Assembly: GCA_049600855.1 (NCBI GenBank)
Contig: JBMYQA010000006.1
Span: 1 to 50,029 of the forward strand
Source of the DNA: JBMYQA01 sp049600855
GTDB taxonomy: Bacteria; Bacteroidota; Bacteroidia; Cytophagales; Flammeovirgaceae
DNA length: 50,029 nucleotides
Direction: 5' to 3'
This document shows positions 40,960 to 49,863 of the stretch, in pieces; position 1 is the stretch's first letter, and every line of letters starts with the position of its first letter. The position numbers were made by a program, and so were the translations under genes. The notes below the pieces were generated by a model, which was not told the DNA's origin, did no database searches, and saw nothing but the letters and a program-made list of their open reading frames with translations.

Positions 40960-43900
40960 TTATTCGTTAACCACCACTTTCCGTCGATTATCGTCTGATT
41001 GGGTATCAATCAATTTGTTGTAAGGGTCAACCCCGACTTCGGTGGGTTTTTCATTCACAATGATCGAAACTTTGTTGTTAATTTGGGTAATCTTGTGTTT
41101 TTCCAAATACAACTCCACTTCTTCTTTTTTCCCATCCTTCGTTTCTTTTTCAGTGAAAATGCCAATATCAATGTAATCAGCTAATCGAACAGAATGGAGA
41201 GGTTTTTTCATCTTCTCCGTTTGGTAAGAAATGGAATCGCCTGCGCTATCGGTGTAATAGCGTTTTCCGCGTTCGTTGTTTCGGTATTTGCTCACATTAA
41301 ATTCAATATCGACCTGATAGGTACCATCCGCTAAGGGAGTTGCACTAACATCCACAATTTTATTGCGATACAAGGTGATGGTTTCAAACATATCTTGAAC
41401 TAAGTATTGTAATGAATCAGGAATCACTTCGCTGATGTAGTCAACCATTTCAATGGAAGTTGTGTAAGGAGGTTCTTGGAACTTGACTTGATCTACATAG
41501 CGCTTTAAGGCAGCATTGAGGGTATCTTCGCCAATGTAATCACTGAGCGCATAAAACACGAGTGAACCTTTTTGATAATGAATGTAGCCTTGTCCATCGT
41601 TGTACTTCAATGGCTTTTCACGCTTACGTTCTAGGGTTCGTTGGGTGAGGTAGCCATCTAAGGCTGACTTCAAGAACTTTCGCATTTTGGATTTCCCATG
41701 CTGATGTTCGAGTACTTTTAAGGAAACGTATTCCGACAAACTTTCCGAAAGCATGGTTGCGCCTAACACATCGGCTCCAATCACTTGATGGGCCCACCAT
41801 TGGTGTGCAATTTCATGTGCAGTGATGGCAAATGGGTAATCTACGCCACCTTCATCGGTATCATCTACATCCGCAATAAAACCGACTCCTTCGGAGAATG
41901 GAATGGTATTGGGAAAGGATTGGGCAAAGCTACCACTCGTTCGTGGGAACTCAATGATGCGCGCCTGTTTGTGCTGGTACGGACTGAAATTATCCGAATT
42001 GTAAGCTAATGATGCCTTCATGCCAGCCATCATGCGATCTAGGTTGTATTCGTGCCCTTTGAGGTAGTAAATCTCCAAATTTACATCATTCCAGGTATCT
42101 CTCTTAATTTCATAGCGGCCTGAGTTGAAGGCATAAAAGTTTAAGATTTTACTATCCATTTTGTAATGAAAATACCTGCGATTGTTTTCTGTCCACTCTT
42201 TTTGTAAGTAACCGGGTGCAATGGCAATTTGATCTGGTGAAGTACTTACCGTAGCTTCAAATGCAATCCAATCGGCATCTTTGGCGATGTAGGTATTGCC
42301 TAAAGCGGTCGTATCTGAAGGGTGTGGACGGAGTTCATTTTTGGGTAAACCGTATTTTTTACGAACCTCATCATCCGTTAATTCGCCACGACTGCTATAG
42401 CCTAAAGAAGGGAAAAATTGGGTGTTATTGATAAACGTACCATTTTCCTTTACAGGAGAATTACTTCGTAAAATCGTGTTGGGCTTATTTTTTACGGTAA
42501 AGTTTAAGCTTAAGCTATCTCCCGGTTGTAAGGGTTGAGCAAGCTGATAGATGTCAAAATGGAAGGTGGTATCTTCTAAGACTAAGGTATTCGCTTGATC
42601 AAACTCAAAGGTACTCGGATAGCTATTGTGATTTAAGAAAATGCTATCAATAGCCTGATCTGTTTTATTGACCATTAAGTAGGTGCCGCTGGCATCAAAG
42701 TTTCGCTCTTGAGGAAAGATATTGACATGTGCCTTTACGGATACAATTCTTGGCTGAATGGCATCTTCATATTGCTTGTATTTCTTTTCCCCTTCTGCTT
42801 GTTGTTCTTCACGTTCTTTCGCAGATAAGCGGGTGTTGGCAATGTTATTTTCATAATAAATGCGGAAACCAAGTGCGAGAAAACCAAGTAAGAATACGGT
42901 AAAGCCTACTAAGGTCAATCCTTTTAGTCTTGATTTTGCAATCAATAAGCGCTCTTTAAACGAATGGGGGATTCCTCTTACCCAAAATAATCCTGCTGTA
43001 ATGAGTAGGGTTAAACCTGCAAGTAGCCAGTAGAATTTATACATCAGGTAGCGCGGAATGGTATTTCCATAACCATCCATGTCGGAATAGCTGAAGCTTG
43101 ATCCTCGGTTATATTTGAAGATGGATTGCTCAATCCCAATCTGTGACAAATATTGCATGCCAATCGAAATCACTAATAATATGAATAAGCCTAGATATGG
43201 ATTCCCCACCAATACTTGAATCATCAAGGCAAGCAAAGCCCAAATAATAAAATGGATAAACTGTAATACATACAATTCAAATAGGTAATGTCCGATTTCG
43301 AATTCATAATAGCCATTCCAAACTTGTATCGCCATTCCGCCGAGCATGATGACGACTAAAAGAACTGCTTGCATTTTTAGAAGTGCAATTAATTTAGCGC
43401 CAAGTAGTGTCCAGTTGGGAATGGGGGTTACATCGACCAAGTGGTTGACGCGAGCAATTTTTCCTCGGTGTACCAACATGCCTGCATACAGAAATGTGAG
43501 GATATTGATAAATAAAGAAAATAATGACCCCGGTACTTGCAGCATTTGCCACGTTCTGGGCAAGGTTCTCGTTTCAAAGAGTTGCCCTAACACCACATTG
43601 GAGATCAGAATAAATATCAAACCCACTAATAAAATACTGATAAAGGGCCAACTGGTGACAATGTATTTAAAATCAATATTCGAAAGTTTCCAAGCCGTTT
43701 TTAGGTTTTGGAGGAAGGAGAAATCGTAATTGACTTTTGGCAATTGGATTCGGATAATACCGCCAAAGTTTCGTTTAATCATGCGTTCTCCTTTTTGTTT
43801 TCGAAAACTAAAGGTGATGGGGTTTTGCGAAAAGGAGAAAAACTTGAACACCAATCCAAAGATTAATGAAGAAATACCCAGCCAAATGAGTCGATTGTAA

Positions 43901-44631
43901 ATGACCAGTTCCTTAATAGGGAGCATCAATTCATTTTGCTCAGCCAGTGTCCAATAACGGGTGTAGTAAAGCACTGTTTGCCCTCCAAATGGATCAAGTA
44001 AGGCAGCGATGTAACGATATTCTCGCTCTGTTAGAATGACTTCTGAAACACCTTGTATAAACATTAAAGCCAGCACGGTAATGAAGCCTACCGCTATATT
44101 TCTGGTAAAAGTAACCACGCCAAAAACAATGGAGCCAAACAGCAGGATGTTGGGAATCAGATAGATGCAATAAGTATATAAATAGGCTGAAAAGTTGAAG
44201 TCAATGACCAAATCAGGATTCGTCATGGGAAGTCGGTAACCAATGATCATGCCTAAACCAATGGAAAGCATGATGAGCATGACGATGAGGAATGAACTCA
44301 AAAACTTGGCAAAGAGGTAGCTGGCTTTTGTGAATGGATACGAGTAAAGAATGGTATGCATCTCACTCTTAAAATCTCGGTAAATGGATACGCCAATAAT
44401 GGAGGGAAATAAAAAGACGATGAATACTAAGAAATCATTAATGATTGCGTGTATGGCAATTGGTGAATTGGCTATTTTAGTTGAACTTGTACTTCCCGAA
44501 AGGGCATCAAAGATTCCAGCCGAACTTGCGGCTATAAATATCGATAGAAAGAAGATAATACCTAAATAGATATAAAAAGCAGGTTGTCTAAACCAATGCT
44601 TGATTTCTTGTTTAAAGATTGTCGTAAACAT
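40960..44631 (-). CDS. ABC transporter permease fused to an M1-family metallopeptidase
   Basis: A 1223-residue membrane protein. The N-terminal half (about 1-590) has two sets of about six hydrophobic segments in an ABC-2-type permease layout, beginning FTTIFKQEIKHWFRQPAFYIY. After the last helix (TLVGFTVFLLGFLALGFRIYY) a large extracytoplasmic M1 gluzincin domain follows. It carries the zinc motif HEIAHQWW near residues 939-946 and the downstream Glu ligand in LSESLSEYVSLKV. The usual GxMEN exopeptidase motif was not found, so whether it trims N-termini is uncertain. The partner ATPase is encoded 27 bases upstream on the same strand. Fusions of this kind are common in Bacteroidota as ABC transporter permease/M1 family aminopeptidase; the substrate is unknown. 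Confidence 0.9.
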   Translation of the reverse strand: MFTTIFKQEIKHWFRQPAFYIYLGIIFFLSIFIAASSAGIFDALSGSTSSTKIANSPIAIHAIINDFLVFIVFLFPSIIGVSIYRDFKSEMHTILYSYPFTKASYLFAKFLSSFLIVMLIMLSIGLGMIIGYRLPMTNPDLVIDFNFSAYLYTYCIYLIPNILLFGSIVFGVVTFTRNIAVGFITVLALMFIQGVSEVILTEREYRYIAALLDPFGGQTVLYYTRYWTLAEQNELMLPIKELVIYNRLIWLGISSLIFGLVFKFFSFSQNPITFSFRKQKGERMIKRNFGGIIRIQLPKVNYDFSFLQNLKTAWKLSNIDFKYIVTSWPFISILLVGLIFILISNVVLGQLFETRTLPRTWQMLQVPGSLFSLFINILTFLYAGMLVHRGKIARVNHLVDVTPIPNWTLLGAKLIALLKMQAVLLVVIMLGGMAIQVWNGYYEFEIGHYLFELYVLQFIHFIIWALLALMIQVLVGNPYLGLFILLVISIGMQYLSQIGIEQSIFKYNRGSSFSYSDMDGYGNTIPRYLMYKFYWLLAGLTLLITAGLFWVRGIPHSFKERLLIAKSRLKGLTLVGFTVFLLGFLALGFRIYYENNIANTRLSAKEREEQQAEGEKKYKQYEDAIQPRIVSVKAHVNIFPQERNFDASGTYLMVNKTDQAIDSIFLNHNSYPSTFEFDQANTLVLEDTTFHFDIYQLAQPLQPGDSLSLNFTVKNKPNTILRSNSPVKENGTFINNTQFFPSLGYSSRGELTDDEVRKKYGLPKNELRPHPSDTTALGNTYIAKDADWIAFEATVSTSPDQIAIAPGYLQKEWTENNRRYFHYKMDSKILNFYAFNSGRYEIKRDTWNDVNLEIYYLKGHEYNLDRMMAGMKASLAYNSDNFSPYQHKQARIIEFPRTSGSFAQSFPNTIPFSEGVGFIADVDDTDEGGVDYPFAITAHEIAHQWWAHQVIGADVLGATMLSESLSEYVSLKVLEHQHGKSKMRKFLKSALDGYLTQRTLERKREKPLKYNDGQGYIHYQKGSLVFYALSDYIGEDTLNAALKRYVDQVKFQEPPYTTSIEMVDYISEVIPDSLQYLVQDMFETITLYRNKIVDVSATPLADGTYQVDIEFNVSKYRNNERGKRYYTDSAGDSISYQTEKMKKPLHSVRLADYIDIGIFTEKETKDGKKEEVELYLEKHKITQINNKVSIIVNEKPTEVGVDPYNKLIDTQSDDNRRKVVVNE

Positions 44632-44658
44632 GCTAGATGATTTTGGTTGATAAGTGAT

Positions 44659-45549
44659 TTAAGCACTGAGTACAGGTTCATCGTGTTTTAATGCGATGAA
44701 GTATACATCATCTAGTTGTGCAGGCACTGACTTGAAATCTTCCGAAGGTTGTTCCAATCCATGAACTCTTATGGTGATCGTATTATCTTGATTGTAGCTA
44801 GAGGAAAGCACATTGTAGGTTGTTTCCATTTGCTCCAAATCGTCTCGTTCAATCACCTTTGACCAGATTTGCCCTTCAATTTCTTTAGTAGCTTCTAGGG
44901 GTGTGGTATGTTTAAGAATTCGACCGCCATTTAAAATGGCAAGCTCATGGCAAAGTTCTTTTACATCATCTACAATATGTGTAGAGAAAATAACCGTACT
45001 GTTGGTGCCTACTTCCCTTAATACATTCAAAAAGCGATTGCGTTCAGCAGGGTCTAATCCAGCAGTTGGTTCATCTACAATAATGAGTTTAGGGTTGTTT
45101 AATAATAATTGAGCAATGCCAAAACGCTGTTTCATTCCGCCCGAATAACCGGCTACATGTTTCTTTCTGACTTCATACAGGTTGGTGATTTCCAAAACTT
45201 CTTTTACGATAGCAGCCCGTTCAGCTTTGGAACTAATGCCTTTTAGCGTAGCAAAGTAATCCAGTAACTCTTCTGCTGACATCTTAGGGTATACTCCAAA
45301 GGATTGTGGTAAATACCCCAATAGTTTTCGGAGCGCCATTTTATCTTCCAATACATTGATGTCTCCAAAGGAAATGCTTCCTGAATCAGGACTTTGCAAG
45401 GTGGCAATGGTACGCATGAGGGAAGATTTTCCAGCTCCATTGGGGCCTAAAAGTCCAAACATGCCTGTACCAATTTCTAAATTGAGGTTATCAATAGCTT
45501 TCACCCCGTTTTTATAGGTTTTTGTTAAGTTTTGGATAACTAGTTTCAT
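44659..45549 (-). CDS. ABC transporter ATP-binding protein partner of the permease-M1 fusion
   Basis: Cytosolic ATPase of a heteromeric ABC transporter. Walker A is GLLGPNGAGKSSLMRT (residues 33-48), the Q-loop LPQSFGVYPKMSAEE, the signature YSGGMKQRFGIAQLLL and Walker B LIIVDEPTAGLDPAERNR. A switch His lies in VIFSTHIVDDV. The C-terminal 80 residues are a divergent accessory domain. It is of the CcmA/NatA drug/lipid-export type by similarity. The gene precedes the permease-M1 gene by 27 bases on the same strand and they share a terminator, so it forms a two-gene operon. An inverted repeat CTGGAAC...GTTCCAG (45628-45678) lies upstream and may be an operator, untested. Confidence 0.94.
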   Translation of the reverse strand: MKLVIQNLTKTYKNGVKAIDNLNLEIGTGMFGLLGPNGAGKSSLMRTIATLQSPDSGSISFGDINVLEDKMALRKLLGYLPQSFGVYPKMSAEELLDYFATLKGISSKAERAAIVKEVLEITNLYEVRKKHVAGYSGGMKQRFGIAQLLLNNPKLIIVDEPTAGLDPAERNRFLNVLREVGTNSTVIFSTHIVDDVKELCHELAILNGGRILKHTTPLEATKEIEGQIWSKVIERDDLEQMETTYNVLSSSYNQDNTITIRVHGLEQPSEDFKSVPAQLDDVYFIALKHDEPVLSA

Positions 45550-45627
45550 CTTGATTGCAATAGGTAATGTTGAACGATTGATTCCAGACTACAACTGATT
45601 AGTAATGCGTTTAGCTCATTTATTACA

Positions 45628-45678
45628 CTGGAACGCTATTTTTTTTAAATTGACCCAAAATGTGGTGTATTGTTCCAG
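45628..45678. promoter_or_regulatory. Spaced inverted repeat upstream of the ABC operon
   Basis: CTGGAAC (45628-45634) and GTTCCAG (45672-45678) are perfect inverted 7-mers 37 bases apart, in the promoter region of the ABC/M1 operon. Seven-base matches this far apart can arise by chance, so the call is tentative. Confidence 0.25.
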
Positions 45679-45808
45679 CAGCTATATGCATTCAGTGGTT
45701 TGTAAGTTAACTAGATTTGGAACTTACAGCTAAAGAAATCGAGTTTAGTCGCAATTCCGTCGTTTTTTAGGATGAGTACTAGTGCTTAAAGTTTGAGAAG
45801 AAAGCCCA

Positions 45809-46936
45809 TTAAAATACAATACATACGGGGTTAGGTACTTCCATTTGCTCCAAATAGCTTAACAATCCTGACGTTTGATCTCGTTTAAAGAGCACCACGT
45901 TGTTGGTATGTTGATTCGCAACCAATACGTAGTTTTCGTCGGGTGATAGGGCAAAATTACGGGGCCATTCCCCTTGAACGTGTGTATAACCCAGCGAAGT
46001 GAGGGAGCCATTTTGCGGATTAATCTGGAAAGTAGCAATGCTGTGATGCCCACGGTTCGAAGCGTATAAAAACTTACCATCACTCGAAATGTGAATATCA
46101 GCGCATAGGTTTGTAGCTGTAAACCCCTCAGGTAGAGTAGATGCAGTACTTCCCCGTTCATATGCTCCTGCCGCATTTTTCAGGATTAAGCCTACTGTAC
46201 TGTTCAGCTCATTGATGACATACAGCCACTTTTGGTTGGGATGAAAGGCTATATGGCGAGGCCCTGCACCGGCTTCCATGTTGAGCTTAAACTTTGTTTC
46301 GATTGATGAAGCTTGGAGCTGAGAAAACCACAATTCATTACTCCCCAAATCGACTGAAACAATGCCTTCTCCTGATGGTAAAAATTGGACGGCATGCGCA
46401 TGTGGTGCCTCTTGTCGAGCAGTTGTGCCTTTTCCCGTGTGTTGCTCTACGGCTAAAAGCTCACTTAATTGTCCATTTTGATTTAATCGGAGGTAACCCA
46501 CATTTCCCCCAGTATAATTTGCAACCAATACATCGCCTTGCGTATTGATAGATACGTAACAAGGATGCGCACCTCCTGATGCTTGTCTACTAATGAAATG
46601 TAAACTATCACCTTCTATTCTGTATGATGTTATCGTGCCTCCTTTCGTTTCTTCCTTGTCCGTTTCATTCACAGCAACGAGATAAGGTTGCTCAGCACTT
46701 TTCGCGAGAAAAGAAGGCTGTTCAGTTTGTACCGCCAGTATGCGGTTTTTTAAATGTCCATCTGAAGTGAGGGTAGCTTTATAAATGCCTTTGCTGTCTC
46801 CATCTGTGTAGGTGCCAATGTAAAATGGAATGTGGTTTACTACCGGATTGGTGGACTGTTCGGAAACGGAAGTAGTGTTTGAATCGCAGCTGATTAGGCT
46901 TAATAAGCAAAAAAAGAAAAAGTAAACTCGAATCAT
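45809..46936 (-). CDS. Lactonase-fold (7-bladed propeller) lipoprotein
   Basis: Exported protein of 375 aa in the 6-phosphogluconolactonase-like family (PF10282-type propeller). The signal VYFFFFCLLSLISCDSN carries a lipobox, LISC, with the lipid Cys at residue 17, so it should be a lipoprotein. Propeller repeats are evident: PFYIGTYTDGDSKGIYKATL, GGAHPCYVSINTQGDVLVANY, GPRHIAFHPNQKWLYVINEL, CADIHISSDGKFLYASNRGH and WPRNFALSPDENYVLVANQ. In E. coli the cytosolic relative Pgl hydrolyses 6-phosphogluconolactone. An exported form is unlikely to act in the pentose-phosphate pathway and may open another sugar lactone; that is inference. A TACCTTTG box lies 60 bases upstream. The gene diverges from the GH31 gene, which may or may not be functionally linked. 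Confidence 0.88.
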   Translation of the reverse strand: MIRVYFFFFCLLSLISCDSNTTSVSEQSTNPVVNHIPFYIGTYTDGDSKGIYKATLTSDGHLKNRILAVQTEQPSFLAKSAEQPYLVAVNETDKEETKGGTITSYRIEGDSLHFISRQASGGAHPCYVSINTQGDVLVANYTGGNVGYLRLNQNGQLSELLAVEQHTGKGTTARQEAPHAHAVQFLPSGEGIVSVDLGSNELWFSQLQASSIETKFKLNMEAGAGPRHIAFHPNQKWLYVINELNSTVGLILKNAAGAYERGSTASTLPEGFTATNLCADIHISSDGKFLYASNRGHHSIATFQINPQNGSLTSLGYTHVQGEWPRNFALSPDENYVLVANQHTNNVVLFKRDQTSGLLSYLEQMEVPNPVCIVF

Positions 46937-47388
46937 GATTTTCGTGTAGATGATTGATTAATGTTTATGGATAAACTGCACAAACGTGCTGAAATCAAAG
47001 GTATTTGAAGGAAGGCAATAATCTATGGGTGCGATTGCGTAGGGTGATGAATGTAAAAAAGCCCAAACAAGATACTGGCTTGGGCTTTCAGGAAAGTAGT
47101 CTGAATTGAGTTACGTGCGAATATCGCTGAATTTATTGGCTTTACGACTAGGAGATGAGGGACAAATCGGGGACATGTTGTGGTCTTGACCAAATCATCA
47201 AGGCATACCTACAAGCGTGTGAGTTTTAATTTTCCCATGATCCTATGGGAGTTTATCAGTATGAAGTCATGTTACATTTTCGTAAACGTTTGCTGATAGC
47301 TAATTTTCCGAAAGCACCGCTTTTATGCCCCTAATCTGTATTTTTGATTGGTTAGAATCTGTTTTCGCTTAAGCAATAAACATCGTAT
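46937..47388. other. Divergent intergenic region with a terminator-like hairpin
   Basis: 452 bases between the lactonase-like gene and the GH31 gene. AAAGCCCAA (47058-47066) pairs with TTGGGCTTT (47080-47088), with A-runs that give a T tract on the minus strand, although no gene ends there. A -7-like TACCTTTG on the minus strand (46996-47003) and TATTTTTG on the plus strand (47339-47346) may start the two flanking genes. Nothing else was recognised; no long open frame. Confidence 0.45.
47339..47346 (+). promoter_or_regulatory. Candidate -7 promoter box of the GH31 gene
   Basis: TATTTTTG fits TAnnTTTG exactly and lies 42 bases before the start codon. No clear TTG lies at the -33 position, only a TTTTAT at 47320. 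Confidence 0.3.
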
Positions 47389-49779
47389 ATGAGAATGAAA
47401 TACCTTTTAATTGTGGCACTCCTTGCCATCAGTCCTTCGTGCCTCATTGGGCAAAATCAGGAAAGAAACTACCTCAGTCATCAATTAGAGGCTGGCAAAT
47501 TGACAATCAGCACCTCTGATGGCAACTATCAAATCAAACTTTATAATGACTACATCGTAGAAACGGCTTTTATTCCTAAGGGCGAAGCATTCGATCATCA
47601 TTCACATGCGGTGGTGATGCAGCCGACAACCGTAAAGGCTAAACTATTGGAGAAGGGAAATGTATTGGAGTATAGGGGAACTGTAATGTCGGTGAAAATC
47701 AGCAAAAAACCTTTTCAAATTCGTTATGAATACAAAGGCAAGGCATTGATTTCGGAGAAAGCAGGTTATGTACATACCGACAGCGCAGAAATCATTAATT
47801 TTAATCTTGATCAGGAAGAAGCGTTATATGGAGGAGGCGCGCGTGTGTTGGGGATGAACCGAAGAGGAAATCGTTTACCATTATACAACAAGGCACATTA
47901 TGGCTATGAAACGCGCTCTGAATTGATGAATTTTACCTTGCCCATTGTCATGTCTTCTAAGCGTTACGCCATTCATTTTGATAATGCGCCTATTGGTTAC
48001 TTGGATTTAGATAGTAAGAACGATAATTCACTCACTTATGAAACCATTAGTGGCCGAATGACTTATCAAGTAATTGCTGATGATACTTGGGAGGGAATCC
48101 TTAAAAATTATACTGCCTTAACGGGTCGTCAACCGCTTCCCCCTCGCTGGGCGTTTGGTAATTTTGCCAGCCGATTTGGTTACCATTCAGAAAAAGAAAC
48201 GCGCATGACGGTAGATAAGTTTTTTGAGGATCAGATTCCGATGGATGCCGTGATCATTGATATTTATTGGTTTGGCAAAGATATTAAGGGACATATGGGA
48301 AATTTGAGTTTTTTGAAGGATTCTTTCCCAACTCCCCAAAAGATGATTGATGATTTTAAGGCAAAAGGCGTAAAAACCATATTGATTACCGAACCATTTG
48401 TGCTTACGACTTCCAACAGATGGGATGAAGCGGTAAAGGAAAAAGTATTAGGCCTCGATTCAACAGGAAATCCTTACAAGTTTAATTTTTATTTTGGGGA
48501 AACGGGTTTGATCGATATTTACAGTGAGCAAGGCAAAAAGTGGTTTTGGAACATTTATAAAGAATTCACCGAAATGGGTGTTGCCGGCTGGTGGGGCGAT
48601 TTAGGCGAACCAGAAGTCCACCCTGGCGACCTACAACATGCGACTGGTTCGGGCAATGAGGTTCACAATATTTATGGGCACGATTGGGCGGCATTAGTAT
48701 ACAATGGCTACCAAAAGGATTTTCCAGATCAGCGCCCTTTCATTTTGATGCGGGCTGGCTACTCAGGTTCACAGCGTTATGGCTTAATCCCTTGGTCGGG
48801 CGATGTGAGCAGAAGCTGGGGAGGCTTACAAGCACAAACGGAAATTGCCTTACAAATGGGCATGCAAGGCATTGGATACATGCATTCCGATTTGGGTGGT
48901 TTTGCAGGCGGTGAAACCTTTGATGCCGAATTGTACACCCGATGGCTTCAATATGGCGTATTCCAGCCGATATTTAGACCACACGCTCAGGAGCACATTC
49001 CCGCTGAGCCCGTTTTTCACGATGAAAAGACGAAAGCATTAGCCAAAAAATCTATTGAATTGCGTTATAGTTTATTGCCTTACAACTACACCTTAGCTTT
49101 TGAAAATAGTCAATCAGGCATTCCTTTTATGCGTCCATTGTTGTTCGAAGATCAAGACAATCAGGAAATGCTTAGCGAAAAGGATACCTATTTGTGGGGC
49201 GATGCGTTTTTGGTGAGTCCAATTATGGCAGCGGGTGTAACACAACAAGAAGTAGTTTTTCCAAAAAATCATGTTTGGTTTGATTTCTACACCAATAAAA
49301 AGTATGAAGGCGGAAGCAAACGCAAGGTGGCAACAGCGGAAGATCATATCCCTACTTTTGTACGAGCAGGAGCATTCATCCCCATGGTGAAACCCGTGCA
49401 AACAACAGAAGCATATAGCACCAAGCGTTTAGATCTACACTATTATCACGATGCTTCAGTAGCTGTAGGTAAGGGGCAAATGTATCACGATGATGGAAAA
49501 ACGCCTGATGCGTTTGCAAAAGGAAAGTATGAATTACTTCAGTTTGCAAGCAAGTACAAAAATGGACAATTGACAGTGAGTTTAGCGCAGGAAAAAGGAA
49601 GCCAGTTTACAGGCGAAAGTCGTCAAGTGCAATTAATCATTCACAATGTATTCGCTAAGCCAAGTAAGCTAAAGGCAGGAAAAGAGAAACCAGAAATTGT
49701 ATGGAATGAGGTAGACCATACTTTACGGGTTCCAATTACTTGGGATGGAGCTAAAACAGTGGTGAAAGTGAAATTTTAG
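47389..49779 (+). CDS. Glycoside hydrolase family 31 protein (alpha-glucosidase-like)
   Basis: Exported carbohydrate enzyme of 796 aa. Signal peptide YLLIVALLAISPSCLIGQ, possibly with a lipobox-like PSC. A DUF4968-like beta domain occupies about 25-245, the (beta/alpha)8 catalytic domain about 250-590 and beta domains with a DUF5110-like end follow. The GH31 nucleophile is Asp404 in GWWGDLGEPEVHPGD and the acid/base Asp472 in PWSGDVSRSWGGL. LDLHYYHDASVAVG and MYHDDGKTPDAF belong to the C-terminal domain. GH31 members cleave alpha-glucosides or alpha-xylosides, or transfer glucose; the W-W-G-D-L-G-E-P variant resembles the oligosaccharide transglucosylase branch, though this is only an impression. 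No SusC/SusD pair is nearby, so it is not a classic polysaccharide locus. Confidence 0.92.
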   Translation: MRMKYLLIVALLAISPSCLIGQNQERNYLSHQLEAGKLTISTSDGNYQIKLYNDYIVETAFIPKGEAFDHHSHAVVMQPTTVKAKLLEKGNVLEYRGTVMSVKISKKPFQIRYEYKGKALISEKAGYVHTDSAEIINFNLDQEEALYGGGARVLGMNRRGNRLPLYNKAHYGYETRSELMNFTLPIVMSSKRYAIHFDNAPIGYLDLDSKNDNSLTYETISGRMTYQVIADDTWEGILKNYTALTGRQPLPPRWAFGNFASRFGYHSEKETRMTVDKFFEDQIPMDAVIIDIYWFGKDIKGHMGNLSFLKDSFPTPQKMIDDFKAKGVKTILITEPFVLTTSNRWDEAVKEKVLGLDSTGNPYKFNFYFGETGLIDIYSEQGKKWFWNIYKEFTEMGVAGWWGDLGEPEVHPGDLQHATGSGNEVHNIYGHDWAALVYNGYQKDFPDQRPFILMRAGYSGSQRYGLIPWSGDVSRSWGGLQAQTEIALQMGMQGIGYMHSDLGGFAGGETFDAELYTRWLQYGVFQPIFRPHAQEHIPAEPVFHDEKTKALAKKSIELRYSLLPYNYTLAFENSQSGIPFMRPLLFEDQDNQEMLSEKDTYLWGDAFLVSPIMAAGVTQQEVVFPKNHVWFDFYTNKKYEGGSKRKVATAEDHIPTFVRAGAFIPMVKPVQTTEAYSTKRLDLHYYHDASVAVGKGQMYHDDGKTPDAFAKGKYELLQFASKYKNGQLTVSLAQEKGSQFTGESRQVQLIIHNVFAKPSKLKAGKEKPEIVWNEVDHTLRVPITWDGAKTVVKVKF

Positions 49780-49805
49780 TCCCATCCTAAAAAAGAATAG
49801 AATAA

Positions 49806-49844
49806 TTCCCCTAATCTAGTTGAATCGGTTAGGGGGAGTTTTTT
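49806..49844 (+). terminator. Terminator of the GH31 gene
   Basis: CCCCTAA (49808-49814) pairs with TTAGGGG (49829-49835), followed by GAGTTTTTT. It lies 29 bases after the GH31 stop and directly before the second MITE-like copy. Confidence 0.7.
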
Positions 49845-49863
49845 AGGCGCTTAGTTGACCATA

